The notes under the pieces are model-generated. The model did not search any database, was not told the DNA's origin, and saw only the letters and a list, made by a program, of their open reading frames with translations. 6,554 nt of DNA from Tepidisphaeraceae bacterium (lineage in GTDB: Bacteria; Planctomycetota; Phycisphaerae; Tepidisphaerales; Tepidisphaeraceae), in the NCBI GenBank assembly GCA_025450555.1, contig JANWHF010000010.1:1-6554 (forward strand), written 5' to 3'. Each line of letters begins with the position of its first letter. Position 1 is the stretch's first letter. The position numbers and the translations under genes are program-made. This document shows positions 1 to 5,859 of the stretch, piece by piece.

Positions 1-75
1 GATCAGGCTCAACTTGATGGCTGGCTGCGCGACGGATCGGCCGCTTACGTCGAATCGCTATGCGATTGGGAGTAG
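1..75 (+). CDS. Possible C-terminal end of an upstream gene (partial)
   Basis: The first reading frame is open from the left edge for 24 codons and ends at TAG (73-75). The peptide ends in ESLCDWE and looks like ordinary protein (mixed charged and aromatic residues, no low complexity), but it is too short to assign to a family. If real, the gene ends inside the putative moaC promoter, 26 bp before the moaC ATG. Other frames here are also open, so this is only a possibility. Confidence 0.3.
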   Translation, partial: DQAQLDGWLRDGSAAYVESLCDWE

Positions 76-93
76 CCGTCGGCGCGGTATACT
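66..93 (+). promoter_or_regulatory. Candidate sigma-70-type promoter of moaC
   Basis: TTGGGA (66-71) and TATACT (88-93) are separated by 16 bp and resemble the -35 and -10 hexamers. The -10 matches TATAAT at 5 of 6 positions. A start point 7-8 nt after the -10 falls at about 100-102, which is on or next to the moaC ATG at 102. The transcript would then have essentially no 5' leader, which fits the lack of any Shine-Dalgarno sequence before that ATG. This is a prediction from sequence only. Confidence 0.45.
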
Positions 94-101
94 GCTGTCC
101 A

Positions 102-599
102 ATGTCGCAGCAGAAACTGACGCATCTGGACGAACAAGGCGCGGCTCGCATGGTGGACGTCGCCCACAAGCCGACGACGGCCCGCCAGGCCATTGCCGAG
201 GGGTTCATCACGATTTCATCGCAAACGCTTCGCGCGATCGCCGAGGAAACCGTCCCCAAGGGCGAAGTACTCGGCACGGCCCGCATCGCCGGCATTCTTG
301 CCGCCAAGCGATGTGGCGAGCTCATTCCGCTCTGCCATCCGCTCCCGATTGAAAGTGTCGAGGTCGGATTCGATGTCCCCGAGCTTGAGCCACAGGCGGA
401 TGTGGCCGTCCGGCTGCGGATTCATGCCGTCGCGCGAATTACGGGAAAAACCGGCGTCGAAATGGAAGCTCTTACTGCCGTGAGCGTGGCAGCCTTGACC
501 ATCTACGACATGTGCAAGGCAATCGATAAGAAAATGATCATCGACGGCATTCGACTCATCGAAAAGACCGGCGGCACAAAAAGCACGGCAGTGCCTTGA
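102..599 (+). CDS. moaC: Cyclic pyranopterin monophosphate synthase MoaC
   Basis: This is a 165-residue cytoplasmic enzyme of molybdenum cofactor synthesis. MoaC converts the MoaA product 3',8-cyclo-7,8-dihydro-GTP into cyclic pyranopterin monophosphate. The whole chain matches the family, and its length is close to that of E. coli MoaC (161 aa). Visible landmarks are MVDV with Asp19, KGEV with Lys53, the LIPLCHP motif with His79, GKTGVEMEALTAV (111-127 region, Glu120 and Glu122), YDMCKA with Asp136 and Lys139, and Lys155 in the C-terminal EKTGG. These correspond to the E. coli active-site residues Asp17, Lys51, His77, Asp128, Lys131 and Lys147. An in-frame ATG at 60 would add 14 residues (MRLGVAVGAVYCCP). 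The start at 102 is preferred because MSQQKLTHLDEQG aligns with known MoaC N-termini and because the promoter lies between the two ATGs. The other moa genes are not in the window. Confidence 0.97.
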   Translation: MSQQKLTHLDEQGAARMVDVAHKPTTARQAIAEGFITISSQTLRAIAEETVPKGEVLGTARIAGILAAKRCGELIPLCHPLPIESVEVGFDVPELEPQADVAVRLRIHAVARITGKTGVEMEALTAVSVAALTIYDMCKAIDKKMIIDGIRLIEKTGGTKSTAVP

Positions 600-656
600 T
601 TGCCAATTTCCTCCTCGCTGGACGCGGCGAATAATGGCCTGTTGCGACAAAACCTG

Positions 657-1022
657 ATGCCTCGCAAATCGCATTCATTTCGATCCGGCCGGACGCTCTT
701 GGCGGTCCTGCTCTATCTCGTTGGGTTTGCAGTTCTGCTATTGATTGTCACGCGGTTTTATTTGATGCCCACGCTGATTGCCGAGCATCGGGCTGGAGTG
801 ACGCCGGAGCAGCGGCGCATCCTGGTGGCTCACTCGCGGCTGGTGATGGTGCTGCTGCTTTTGGTTCTGCTGCTTGGCCTTTTGCTGACCTTCCGCATCG
901 GCCGATTCTTCTTCCCGCGCCACACGGAGCCGCGCAAGCCGACCAAATATGTCGACGCGTGGGAAGAAGCCGGGCGACGGCTCAAGCTGGACGACAATCA
1001 AACCGATCCACCCCCTCCGTAG
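657..1022 (+). CDS. Small two-helix membrane protein of unknown function
   Basis: I do not recognise a named family. With the ATG at 657 the product is 121 residues. It has a basic N-terminus (MPRKSHSFRSGR), a hydrophobic segment at about 13-33, a polar loop of about 28 residues (AEHRAGVTPEQRR), a second leucine-rich segment at about 62-79, and a charged tail with YVDAWEEAGRR (99-108) ending in four prolines. Two transmembrane helices are likely, with both ends in the cytoplasm by the positive-inside rule. A TTG at 600, directly after the moaC stop, would add 19 residues that do not look like part of the membrane protein. Neither start has a clear ribosome binding site. The gene lies 57 bp after moaC in the same direction and may be co-transcribed, but nothing ties it to molybdopterin synthesis. 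Confidence 0.75.
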   Translation: MPRKSHSFRSGRTLLAVLLYLVGFAVLLLIVTRFYLMPTLIAEHRAGVTPEQRRILVAHSRLVMVLLLLVLLLGLLLTFRIGRFFFPRHTEPRKPTKYVDAWEEAGRRLKLDDNQTDPPPP

Positions 1023-1050
1023 ACCGCGTGCCGACGCGAGTGCCGCAGAT

Positions 1051-1143
1051 CTTTCGCGCCAAGAACGCCAAGGGTGCCAAGAAAATCATTTTTATATTCT
1101 TCTTCTTGGCGCTCTTGGCTTCCTTGGCGTTCTTGACGCAAAG
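1051..1143. repeat. Palindromic GCCAAGNNN nonamer repeat element in a convergent gap
   Basis: A long imperfect inverted repeat fills most of the gap between the two converging genes. The left arm has three nonamers of form GCCAAGNNN (1059-1085). The right arm holds the same unit in reverse complement (about 1097-1134). The best pairing joins 1060-1073 with 1122-1135 (14 bp perfect, core CAAGAACGCCAAGG) and 1076-1082 with 1113-1119 (7 bp). The loop is 30 nt, and the outer ends CTTT (1051) and AAAG (1143) also pair. Because of the 9-nt period the arms can also slip one unit: 1076-1083 then pairs with 1103-1110 as an 8-bp stem extended by further pairs. An open frame across it reads (A-K-x)n, then a hydrophobic stretch, then L-A-rich sequence, and is probably not a gene. 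It could act as a two-way terminator or mRNA 3'-end stabiliser, although no T-run follows the stem. Confidence 0.85.
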
Positions 1144-1168
1144 GCAACCGCGGAAGTAAAGTCCGCAC

Positions 1169-4006
1169 TCAATTCGCTTTCTGCTGCAGCATTTTCCGCA
1201 GCACCGTCTGCAAAATCCCGCCGTTTCGGTAATACTCGATCTCGACCGGTGTATCGATTCTGCAAGTCGCGACAAACTCGATTGTCCGCCCCGCTTCCTT
1301 CACGCGCACTTTCACATCCTGGAGCGGTTTGAGATCGTTACCAACTTCAATATCGAAACTGCCCTGACCACTGATCCCCAGTGATGCTCTCGTCTGCCCC
1401 GGCTTGAATTGTAGCGGCAGAACGCCCATGCCTACCAGATTGCTGCGATGGATGCGCTCGAAGCTGTCTGCAATCGCCGCCTTCACGCCCAGCAGGTAGA
1501 CGCCCTTGGCGGCCCAGTCTCGGCTGGAGCCCATGCCATAATCTTTGCCCGCCAGCACAATCAAAGGCGTGCCTGCCTTTTGATAGAGCATCGAAGCGTC
1601 GAAGATGGACATCACCTGGCCGGTGGGCAGATAGGTGGTCACACCGCCTTCGGTTCCGGGAGCGAGCAGGTTTTTCAATCGAATATTGGCAAACGTGCCG
1701 CGCGTCATGACGCGATCGTTTCCGCGCCGGGCGCCGTAGCTGTTAAAGTCTTCCGCGGTCACGCCATTTTCAATCAGATATTTTCCAGCCGGGCTGTCCT
1801 TCTTGATCGATCCAGCCGGGGAAATGTGGTCGGTCGTGACTGAATCGCCCACCATCACCAGAACCTTTGCATCGCGGACCGGCGCGATCGGGCGTGGCTG
1901 CGGACTCAGGTCCGTGAAGAACGGCGGCTCCTGCACATAGGTGCTCTTGGGGTTCCATTCAAACAGCTCGCCGCCGTGAACGGGAATCTCGTTCCACTGG
2001 GGATTACCCTCGGCGACGTTGGAGTATTCCTTGCGGAAAAGCTCGGGGGAAACTGATTTGGCTATGGCCGCGTTCACTTCAGCGCGGGTCGGCCAGAGGT
2101 CGCGAAGATAAATCTCCTTGCCCTGATCGTTCCGCCCGATTGGCTCATCCATCAGATTCACATCCACCGACCCGGCCAGCGCAAAGGCGACCACCAGCGG
2201 CGGACTTGCCAGGTAATTGGCCTTCACATGCGGATTAATTCGCCCTTCGAAATTGCGATTGCCCGAAAGCACCGCGCTGACGACCAGGTCTTCTTTCTCC
2301 ACCGCCTCGGCAATCGGGGCCGGCAATGGGCCGCTGTTGCCGATGCAGGTCGTGCAGCCATAGCCGACTGTATTGAACCCCAATTGATTCAGATAAGGCG
2401 TCAAGCCCGCCTTGTCCAGATAATCGGTGACCACCCGGCTCCCCGGCGCGAGGCTGGTCTTCACGTAAGGCGGAACTTTCAGGCCCTTCTCGACCGCTTT
2501 CTTGGCCACCAATCCCGCAGCGATCATGACTGAAGGGTTGGAAGTATTGGTGCAACTGGTGATGGCGGCGATGACGACGTCGCCGTGCGTGAGCTTGACC
2601 CACTGGTCGTTGAGCGACGCGAATGCCGCATCGCGCTCGGCTTTGATTTTCGTCGCGACTTCGGCTTCATGCGCGTCCGAATCATGCTGATCCACGACGG
2701 CCATCGCATACTTGTTGGCTTCGCTGACGCTGCTGTGCCAGGCGCCCACGCCCGCCTCGGCAGACCAGCGATCGAGCCTGGGCGTCGCCGCCTGCCCGAC
2801 ATTCTTCTTAAACACATCGACCAGTGCGCTTTCAAACTGCTGCTTGAGCGAACGCAGCTCGACCCGGTCCTGCGGCCGGCGCGGACCCGCCACGCTCGGC
2901 ACCACCGTGCCCAGATCCAGCTCCAGATTTTCGCTGAACCTCGGCTCGATGCGCTTGTTCCGCCACAGCCCCTGCTCCTTGCAGAAGCGTTCGACCAGGT
3001 CCACGTGCTCAGCGGTCCGCCCGGTCAGCCGCAAGTATTCGAGCGTCCGATCATCGACCGGGAAAAAGCCGATCGTTGCGCCATATTCCGGCGCCATATT
3101 GGCGATGGTCGCGCGGTCGGCGACGGTCATGTTGTCGAGCCCTTCGCCATGGAATTCGACGAACTTCTCGACCACGCCATGGCTTCGCAGAATCTGCGTG
3201 ATGACGAGCACCAGATCGGTCGCGGTTGCGCCTTCAGGCAATTCGCCCTTGAGTTCAAAGCCTACAACCGGCGGCGTGACCATGTAGATCGGCTGCCCGA
3301 GCATGCAGGCCTCGGCTTCGATTCCGCCTACGCCCCAGCCGACGACACCCAGGCCGTTAATCATCGTCGTATGGCTGTCAGTTCCGACGAGGCTGTCGGG
3401 AAGCGCCACGCCGTCCTTGACGCTGACGACGCTCGCCAGGTATTCAAGATTCACCTGATGGACAATGCCCTGCGAAGGCGGCACGACTTTGAAATTCCGG
3501 AACGCTTTCTGGCCCCATTTCAAAAATTCATATCGCTCGCGATTGCGCTCGAATTCCTTCTTGACATTGTTAAAGAGCGCAAAGGGGCTGCCGTAATCGT
3601 CCACCTGCACCGAGTGATCGATGACCAGATCGACGGGCACCAGCGGATTGATCTTCTGCGGATCGCCGCCCGCGCGCTTCATGGCCGAGCGCATGGCTGC
3701 CAGATCGACGACCGCGGGAACGCCAGTGAAATCCTGGAGAATCACCCGCGCCACTTTGAAAGGCAGCTCATCCTGTCCGAGTCGCGTTGGGTTATAGGCC
3801 GCCAGCCCCATCACGTCCTTCTGCGTCACCTGGAAGTTGTCCAGGTTCCGCAGGCAGCTTTCAAGGAGGACCTTGATCGAGATCGGCAGATGCTCGACAT
3901 CGCCGACGCCCATCTCCGAAAGCTTATTGAGACGATAAATGCGGACATCTCCGCCGCGAGTGGAAAGCTTGGCGACGGCACCGAGGGGATCATTCAAAAT
4001 AGCCAT
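1169..4006 (-). CDS. acnA: Aconitate hydratase A (aconitase, AcnA/IRP1 type)
   Basis: The 945-residue cytoplasmic enzyme interconverts citrate and isocitrate through cis-aconitate in the TCA cycle, using a [4Fe-4S] cluster. The match to AcnA runs end to end: QDFTGVPAVVDLAAMR (91-106), VDLVIDHSV (125-133), VGTDSHTTMINGLGV (207-221), ITSCTNTSNPS (482-492), GCTTCIGNSGP (550-560), SGNRNFEGR (581-589), then the swivel domain with GDSVTTDHISPAGSI (720-734), NSYGARRGN (755-763), GSSRDWAAKG (826-835) and IHRSNLVGMG (852-861). The cluster ligands are Cys485, Cys551 and Cys554, with the same 66-residue and 3-residue spacing as E. coli AcnA (435, 501, 504). The linker before Cys485 is about 52 residues longer than in E. 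coli, which explains most of the extra length over 891 aa. The start is fixed by conservation of the N-terminal region. No Shine-Dalgarno is visible. Some AcnA/IRP1 proteins bind mRNA when the cluster is lost; whether this one does cannot be read here. Confidence 0.98.
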   Translation of the reverse strand: MAILNDPLGAVAKLSTRGGDVRIYRLNKLSEMGVGDVEHLPISIKVLLESCLRNLDNFQVTQKDVMGLAAYNPTRLGQDELPFKVARVILQDFTGVPAVVDLAAMRSAMKRAGGDPQKINPLVPVDLVIDHSVQVDDYGSPFALFNNVKKEFERNRERYEFLKWGQKAFRNFKVVPPSQGIVHQVNLEYLASVVSVKDGVALPDSLVGTDSHTTMINGLGVVGWGVGGIEAEACMLGQPIYMVTPPVVGFELKGELPEGATATDLVLVITQILRSHGVVEKFVEFHGEGLDNMTVADRATIANMAPEYGATIGFFPVDDRTLEYLRLTGRTAEHVDLVERFCKEQGLWRNKRIEPRFSENLELDLGTVVPSVAGPRRPQDRVELRSLKQQFESALVDVFKKNVGQAATPRLDRWSAEAGVGAWHSSVSEANKYAMAVVDQHDSDAHEAEVATKIKAERDAAFASLNDQWVKLTHGDVVIAAITSCTNTSNPSVMIAAGLVAKKAVEKGLKVPPYVKTSLAPGSRVVTDYLDKAGLTPYLNQLGFNTVGYGCTTCIGNSGPLPAPIAEAVEKEDLVVSAVLSGNRNFEGRINPHVKANYLASPPLVVAFALAGSVDVNLMDEPIGRNDQGKEIYLRDLWPTRAEVNAAIAKSVSPELFRKEYSNVAEGNPQWNEIPVHGGELFEWNPKSTYVQEPPFFTDLSPQPRPIAPVRDAKVLVMVGDSVTTDHISPAGSIKKDSPAGKYLIENGVTAEDFNSYGARRGNDRVMTRGTFANIRLKNLLAPGTEGGVTTYLPTGQVMSIFDASMLYQKAGTPLIVLAGKDYGMGSSRDWAAKGVYLLGVKAAIADSFERIHRSNLVGMGVLPLQFKPGQTRASLGISGQGSFDIEVGNDLKPLQDVKVRVKEAGRTIEFVATCRIDTPVEIEYYRNGGILQTVLRKMLQQKAN

Positions 4007-4063
4007 GATTCATGTAATGTTAGAGGAAGCGACAAACGTGAGCGGATTGATCCAAAAATAGAA

Positions 4064-4104
4064 GAGTTCCGCGCCGTCTGGCACAAAAGCAAAGCGCGGA
4101 ATTC
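4064..4104. promoter_or_regulatory. Inverted repeat around the predicted acnA transcription start
   Basis: GAGTTCCGCGC (4064-4074) and GCGCGGAATTC (4094-4104) are inverted copies that match at 10 of 11 positions, separated by 19 nt. The right arm overlaps the candidate acnA -10 (4101-4106), so on the predicted start point only part of it would be transcribed. That fits a DNA operator better than an RNA hairpin. If transcription began further upstream, the acnA-sense RNA would instead form a stem followed by a U-rich stretch (TTCTATTTTT), which resembles an attenuator. Confidence 0.4.
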
Positions 4105-4129
4105 TATGCGCGCGACGGCACCGTCACAA
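4101..4129 (-). promoter_or_regulatory. Candidate sigma-70-type promoter of acnA
   Basis: In the acnA direction TTGTGA (4129 to 4124) and TAGAAT (4106 to 4101) are spaced by exactly 17 bp. The -35 matches the consensus at 4 of 6 positions and the -10 at 5 of 6. The predicted start is near 4094, giving a leader of about 88 nt. It is the best-spaced pair I found in the gap. Confidence 0.5.
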
Positions 4130-4131
4130 GC

Positions 4132-4170
4132 TGAGCGGCAAATGAATGAGCGACAAATGGCGCTGAGCGG
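4132..4170. promoter_or_regulatory. Direct repeats upstream of the acnA promoter (possible regulator sites)
   Basis: TGAGCGGCAAATG (4132-4144) and TGAGCGACAAATG (4147-4159) agree at 12 of 13 positions with a 15-bp period, and a shorter TGAGCGG follows at 4164-4170. They start 2 bp upstream of the candidate -35, roughly -38 to -76 from the predicted start, where activators usually bind. A related copy, AGCGACAAACG followed by TGAGCGG (4028-4045), lies in the leader. No known regulator motif is recognised. Confidence 0.4.
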
Positions 4171-4207
4171 GGATATAACGCGGAAATGTGGTGGGAGGGC
4201 AATTGCA

Positions 4208-4321
4208 TTTCTCCTCTCCCGGTACTCCGGGGGAGGTTGGGAGGGGGCGTTGTAGGAGGGGCAACGTTGGCGCGAAAACCCCCTCCCCAGCCGTCCCCCG
4301 GCGTACCGGGAGAGGGAGAAA
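4208..4321. repeat. Long C/G-rich palindromic repeat between two - strand genes
   Basis: Arms at 4208-4247 and 4279-4321 pair over about 40 bp with only one mismatch (4226/4302), one G.U pair and three single-base bulges. The arms begin TTTCTCC and end GGGAGAAA-like, with CTCCCGGTAC and GTACCGGGAG as the most regular part. The 31-nt loop contains a second small hairpin, CGTTG (4248-4252) with CAACG (4262-4266). The hairpin begins about 20 bp after the stop of the propeller gene, so in RNA it could terminate or protect the 3' end of that transcript before acnA. Very similar CTCTCCCGG...CCGGGAGAG intergenic palindromes are, from memory, dispersed in many GC-rich genomes. Short reading frames across it (PQPSPGVPGEGE) are not genes. 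Confidence 0.85.
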
Positions 4322-4341
4322 AACCGCGACAGGGGCGCCGG

Positions 4342-5859
4342 CTACTTCTGGGGATCCTTAATAAACTTCCAGAGCGTGTAATACGCCACCGGATTGAGAA
4401 GCGGTTGATCATCCGCGTTGCGCACGCCGGGCAAATGCAATTCATGAATCGCGCCGATCTGAAGACCGTCCACAACCAGATGGACTTTCGTGCGGTCCTC
4501 GCTGACCTGCACCGATTTGATCGTCGGCTTGGTCTGATCGACCTCGGGGCTTCCGTATTCCTGGCGATAGATGTAGCGAAACGTCGAAAGGTTGTAACTG
4601 GCGGGATTGCTCGCCGCGCCGGTATCGACCGGCTGCGTGAAGGTCAGATCGAATCCGTCGCTCGTGAGCTTCATGTCCTTGATTTCAAATGGCACCTTTC
4701 CGGTCCAGACCAGCCGCTCGAGAGAGAAGGGCTTGGGGCCGACCGAACCCCAGCCGCGATTGGTGCCGCCGACGATCAGCGATCCGTCCTCGCCCTGCAC
4801 CATCGGGACGATGCCGCTGCCAAAGCCGGTGCGGAATGGAATGCAGGCGCCCTGATACTGGCCATCCACTTCCTGAAGGATGTATCGGGCGATGTTGCTG
4901 TGATGCTGGTCGGATGAGAAGGCCTGCCCGGCAAAGGGGCCAAACTTGCCCTGACTCAAATCGAAGACGATGCCGCTCTGCGCCTGGCCGACCTTTTCAT
5001 AGGGCTGAATGATGGCTGGCGGAACAAGCAGAGGATCTTTGGCCGCTTCGATATAGCGCCGGCTGTTAGACGTCGGATCAGGGGGCCGTGGGCCCATGTT
5101 GGGCGCATCGGGATACCACTTGTTCCCAATCGGATGCCCCTGGAAACTGCCGGGCTTGAGATAGCGGAGCGCGCAGCCGCCGTTCCATGGCCCCTGGTTC
5201 TCGGCATAAAAAACTTCGCCCTTTTCATTGATGCCCATTCCACCGGGCGAGCGGATGCCGCTGCAGGTGGGGATCATCTTTCCGTCCGGCGTAATCCGCA
5301 TGCACCAGCCGCGGAACTGGGCATCGCTGGTGAAAGAGCCGGTGAGCGTGAGCAGCACCCATAGGTTGCCGTCACGATCGAATTTACTCATGAAGGCATA
5401 TTCGTGGTAGTCGCCGGACAAGCCCCAGTCATCGCAGATCGTCTCATACACATTGGCGTGACCCCGCCCATCCGAATCCTGCAGCTTGGTCACTTCGCCG
5501 CGCTGGATGGCATAAAGACAGCCGTCCTTCTTGTTGAAAGCCAGGCCCAGAATCTCATGAAGGCCGGTGGCCCACTTCTTGAACTTCACACGGCGGGGAT
5601 TTTCGTCGTAAATTCCTTCGACGACATACACATCGCCTCGGCGGGTGCCGACGGCGATTTTCTTGTCGGGCAATACTTCCAACCCGCCGCACTCGAGCAC
5701 GATGTCATCGGGGATGGGAACCTGGACAATCTTGTAATAAGCCGCCATCGGCGATTGATCGACCGGCTGACGGCGCGGGGCGGCCTGCGCGGAGCTGGCC
5801 AACGCGAGGAGGCCGGCAACGAGCGTCCAGGCCAGCAGCGATGAAAAATGCTTTACCAT
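4342..5859 (-). CDS. Secreted beta-propeller protein with C-terminal Ig-like domain
   Basis: The 505-residue product has a clear Sec signal peptide: MVKH, a hydrophobic core (8-22), and likely cleavage after AQA (24-26). Residues of about 45-390 form repeated strand patterns typical of the six-bladed propellers of soluble glucose or sorbosone dehydrogenase relatives: GGLEVLPDKKIAVGTRRGDVYVV (58-80), GLAFNKKDGCLYAIQRGEVTKL, FDRDGNLWV (160-168), RSPGGMGINEKGEVFYAENQG (203-223), then SSDQHHSNIAR (315-325) and GSLIVGGTNRGWG. Residues of about 391-495 (DGFDLTFTQPVD, SYNL, IHELHLPGVRNADDQPL) look like a bacterial Ig-like domain. There is no CXXCH heme site. I infer an exported redox or carbohydrate-acting protein; substrate and cofactor are unknown. 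The ATG overlaps the stop of the gene before it, and a GGAG lies 5 nt upstream, so the pair is probably translated together. Confidence 0.88.
   Translation of the reverse strand: MVKHFSSLLAWTLVAGLLALASSAQAAPRRQPVDQSPMAAYYKIVQVPIPDDIVLECGGLEVLPDKKIAVGTRRGDVYVVEGIYDENPRRVKFKKWATGLHEILGLAFNKKDGCLYAIQRGEVTKLQDSDGRGHANVYETICDDWGLSGDYHEYAFMSKFDRDGNLWVLLTLTGSFTSDAQFRGWCMRITPDGKMIPTCSGIRSPGGMGINEKGEVFYAENQGPWNGGCALRYLKPGSFQGHPIGNKWYPDAPNMGPRPPDPTSNSRRYIEAAKDPLLVPPAIIQPYEKVGQAQSGIVFDLSQGKFGPFAGQAFSSDQHHSNIARYILQEVDGQYQGACIPFRTGFGSGIVPMVQGEDGSLIVGGTNRGWGSVGPKPFSLERLVWTGKVPFEIKDMKLTSDGFDLTFTQPVDTGAASNPASYNLSTFRYIYRQEYGSPEVDQTKPTIKSVQVSEDRTKVHLVVDGLQIGAIHELHLPGVRNADDQPLLNPVAYYTLWKFIKDPQK

Noticed and set aside
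573..595. Small inverted repeat GGCAC/GTGCC at the end of moaC
   Set aside because: Only 5 bp of stem with a 13-nt loop and no T-run; too weak to call a terminator.
216..674. A 152-codon frame on the - strand across moaC
   Set aside because: moaC on the + strand is conserved residue by residue; the opposite frame has no family features.
1023..1168. Simple intrinsic terminators for the convergent genes
   Set aside because: The only strong stem is the nonamer palindrome, and neither strand has a proper T-run after it, so I list it as a repeat and not as a terminator.
4033..4046. The 14-bp string CAAACGTGAGCGGA occurs both in the acnA leader and at 5897-5910
   Set aside because: The second copy lies inside coding sequence (PLTFADN region), and one such match is not very improbable in a window of this size. 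It is not treated as a regulatory repeat.
2585..4255. A 556-codon open frame on the + strand opposite acnA
   Set aside because: It lies entirely antisense to a well-conserved acnA and its control region. The translation is R/H/D-rich with no recognisable fold, as expected from codon bias of the true gene.
4186..4917. A 243-codon + strand frame running through the second palindrome into the propeller gene
   Set aside because: The first part is repeat-derived (PPPQPSPGVPGEGE) and the rest is antisense to the propeller gene. No promoter or ribosome binding site was seen.
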